Shown: piece after piece, positions 62,729-64,000 of the stretch
Layout of the letters: each line of letters opens with the position of its first letter
How positions within the stretch are numbered: the stretch's first letter is position 1
Assembly: GCF_013044515.1 (NCBI RefSeq)
Contig: NZ_JABEPR010000002.1
Location: forward strand, 558,001-622,000
Reading direction: 5' to 3'
Source of the DNA: Sphingomonas sp. ID1715
GTDB lineage: Bacteria; Pseudomonadota; Alphaproteobacteria; Sphingomonadales; Sphingomonadaceae
DNA length: 64,000 nt
The notes under the pieces: generated by a model
What the model saw: only the letters and a program-made list of their open reading frames with translations
Told to the model about the DNA's origin: nothing
The model's database searches: none
Translations under genes and position numbers: made by a program

Positions 62729-64000
62729 TCAGCGCGGGAGGAGGTGGTCCGGCGTCACTCCGGCCTCGCGCCAATAACGCTCAAGCCCCATGTCGCGGCA
62801 GAGCTGCGCGAAGCGGGGATCGGCGCGCGCGGGCGCGACGACGGGATTGAACAGCATCATCGTCTTCTTGAACCGCTGATCGTTGACCGACTGGCCGGGT
62901 GCGGCCGGCGCCGACGGGTTGAGCAGCGGGCCGCGGAACAGCAGATAGGCGTCGGTGACCTGAAAGACGTAGTCGATCTCGCCCAAGGCGCTGAACAGCA
63001 GCACCGCATTGACGGCGCCGCCACCGCCATAGCGGGCGGCGGCGAGGTTTGCCGCGATTGCGCGGCCGCGGAGCGCGGGCGTCTTCAGCGCCTGCATGGT
63101 CGTGCGCCAGAGCTCGGCGCCCGCGCCCATCATCCGCTCGGCCTCCGGCGTTGCCAGCATGCGCAGCGCCGCGTCGGGTCGGCCGGTCAGGCCGAAAATG
63201 TGCATGCGCGCATACCAGATCGCGGGATGGCGCGGCCACAGCTGCAGGCCGCGGTCTATCGTCCGGTCGGCCGCGGGCAGATCGCCCAGGAACCATTGGT
63301 GATAGGCACGACGATATTGGAAGATCGGCGAGAGCGGATCGAGCCCGGCCGCGCGGATCACGTAGCGCGCGCCATCGCGGATCCGCCCGACCGAGATCAT
63401 CAATATACCCATCGCCGCGAGCGCGTCGAGCTGATCGGCGTGGCGGTCGAGCACCGGCTGCAGCCGCCGCTCCGCCGACAACCAGTCGCCATAGATAGGC
63501 GGCAGGGTCGCCAGCGCCGCCTCGGCGTCGGGCTGGTGCGGTTCGAGCGCCAGCGCCCGGCGCGCCGATTGCTGGCATTTGGCGGTGGCCGCGTCGATCT
63601 GTTCGACCGGAGCATATTCGGCCATGTTGCGCTGGGCGATGGAAAGCATGCCCCAGGCTTCCGCATCGTCGGGCGCACGCGCGATCGCCTGGCGCAGGAA
63701 GCCAGCGCCTTGTTCGTCGCCATCGGGATATTGATCGCGAAGCGCCTGGCGCGCGCGGTCGAGCAGCGCCTGCACCTGCGGGTCGCGCGCCGGCTTGCGG
63801 GTCGCGAGCCACGCTCCGGCGCCGGCCAGGGCAGCAGCGCCGCCCGCCACGAGCCCTCGGCGCGTCCAGTCTCGTGAGACGGCGGGCGTGGCGACGAGGG
63901 GGGCGTCGAGCCGGTAGCCGATCTTCGGAATCGTCTCGATCCCGCCTTCGGCGCCGGCCTGTTTGAGCGCGCGCCGCGCTTCGCCAACGGCGCGGTTGAG
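62729..64000 (-). CDS. CadC-type regulator with TPR-like C-terminal domain (partial)
   Basis: The frame is open to the window edge, so the N-terminus is missing. The edge sequence LNRAVGEARRALKQAG, IETIPKIGYRL is the end of an OmpR/PhoB-type winged helix (Trans_reg_C). Next come a membrane helix (TRRGLVAGGAAALAGAGAWLATR) and about 350 residues of TPR-like repeats with alternating Ala, Leu and Asp. CadC-like membrane regulators of this layout sense envelope signals. A GTG at 63850 would only give the truncated C-domain. Confidence 0.8.
   Translation of the reverse strand, partial: LNRAVGEARRALKQAGAEGGIETIPKIGYRLDAPLVATPAVSRDWTRRGLVAGGAAALAGAGAWLATRKPARDPQVQALLDRARQALRDQYPDGDEQGAGFLRQAIARAPDDAEAWGMLSIAQRNMAEYAPVEQIDAATAKCQQSARRALALEPHQPDAEAALATLPPIYGDWLSAERRLQPVLDRHADQLDALAAMGILMISVGRIRDGARYVIRAAGLDPLSPIFQYRRAYHQWFLGDLPAADRTIDRGLQLWPRHPAIWYARMHIFGLTGRPDAALRMLATPEAERMMGAGAELWRTTMQALKTPALRGRAIAANLAAARYGGGGAVNAVLLFSALGEIDYVFQVTDAYLLFRGPLLNPSAPAAPGQSVNDQRFKKTMMLFNPVVAPARADPRFAQLCRDMGLERYWREAGVTPDHLLPR

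Overview
The window reads as a chromosomal segment of a high-GC alphaproteobacterium, most probably a sphingomonad. The evidence is the gene families and their arrangement: a CC0125/CC1285-type lipoprotein, DUF3297, an SspB-type ClpXP adaptor next to hisBHAFE, a Cpa/Tad pilus locus, a PEPxxWA-CTERM protein, and EcfG-type (GGAAC-N16/17-CGTT) and alphaproteobacterial LexA (GTTC-N7-GTTC) boxes. Assignments rest on reading the sequence only; no database search was run.

Layout. 1-4.4 kb: end of purD, a membrane helix-hairpin-helix protein, an RcnB-like periplasmic protein, a 2-oxoglutarate dioxygenase, and two DUF2382 stress proteins behind a probable EcfG promoter. 4.4-9.0 kb: rplT/rpmI, an AsmA-like protein and a frameshifted GH13 alpha-glucosidase. 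9.0-13.1 kb: a minus-strand operon of radical SAM protein, hemerythrin, UdgX fusion, DUF3297 and flavodoxin-like reductase, controlled by a promoter whose -10 lies inside a LexA box and which predicts a leaderless mRNA. 13.1-14.1 kb: a compact promoter-terminator unit that may encode a small RNA, then a DUF3800 gene. 14.1-18.1 kb: gmk, a small glycine-zipper protein and hisBHAFE. 18.1-24.9 kb: sspB, a lipoprotein, a CYP153-like P450, exported MsrB, a Ser/Thr kinase with an ECF sigma factor, and a divergent PEP-CTERM protein. 25-28.8 kb: acyltransferase, gatCA and two tandem paralogues of unknown function, one interrupted by an in-frame stop.

29-33 kb: DUF3089 hydrolase, ruvX, an FAD oxidoreductase and an alpha/beta hydrolase. 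32.8-39.9 kb: cpaA-cpaB-cpaC-cpaD-cpaE-tadB-tadC in order, with no cpaF ATPase or pilin gene. 39.9-51.5 kb: mostly housekeeping (hslVU, nucleoside transporter, AraC regulator, ilvA, bpt, bfd-bfr, an Hpt protein, an amidohydrolase, der). 51.5-54.5 kb: a small accessory or phage-like island on the minus strand, with an HTH/terminase-small-subunit-like protein, two tiny coupled genes, a ClpP-like serine protease, a tRNA-like fold and a winged-helix-like protein ending in an SSB-like acidic tip. 54.5-55.1 kb: an IS1595 transposase remnant and a palindromic repeat. 55.1-64 kb: a CsbD protein, groESL behind a CIRCE element, sppA, a GNAT acetyltransferase, an MBOAT acyltransferase with its SGNH-like partner, and the C-terminal part of a CadC-type regulator with TPR-like repeats.

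Several regulatory circuits are visible in the DNA itself: SOS control of the UdgX operon, EcfG general stress control of two loci, HrcA/CIRCE control of groESL, and a probable Fur box at bfd-bfr. The most unusual items are the leaderless SOS operon with a hemerythrin gene translationally coupled to UdgX, the putative small RNA beside it, and the island protein with an SSB-mimic C-terminus next to a ClpP-like protease.
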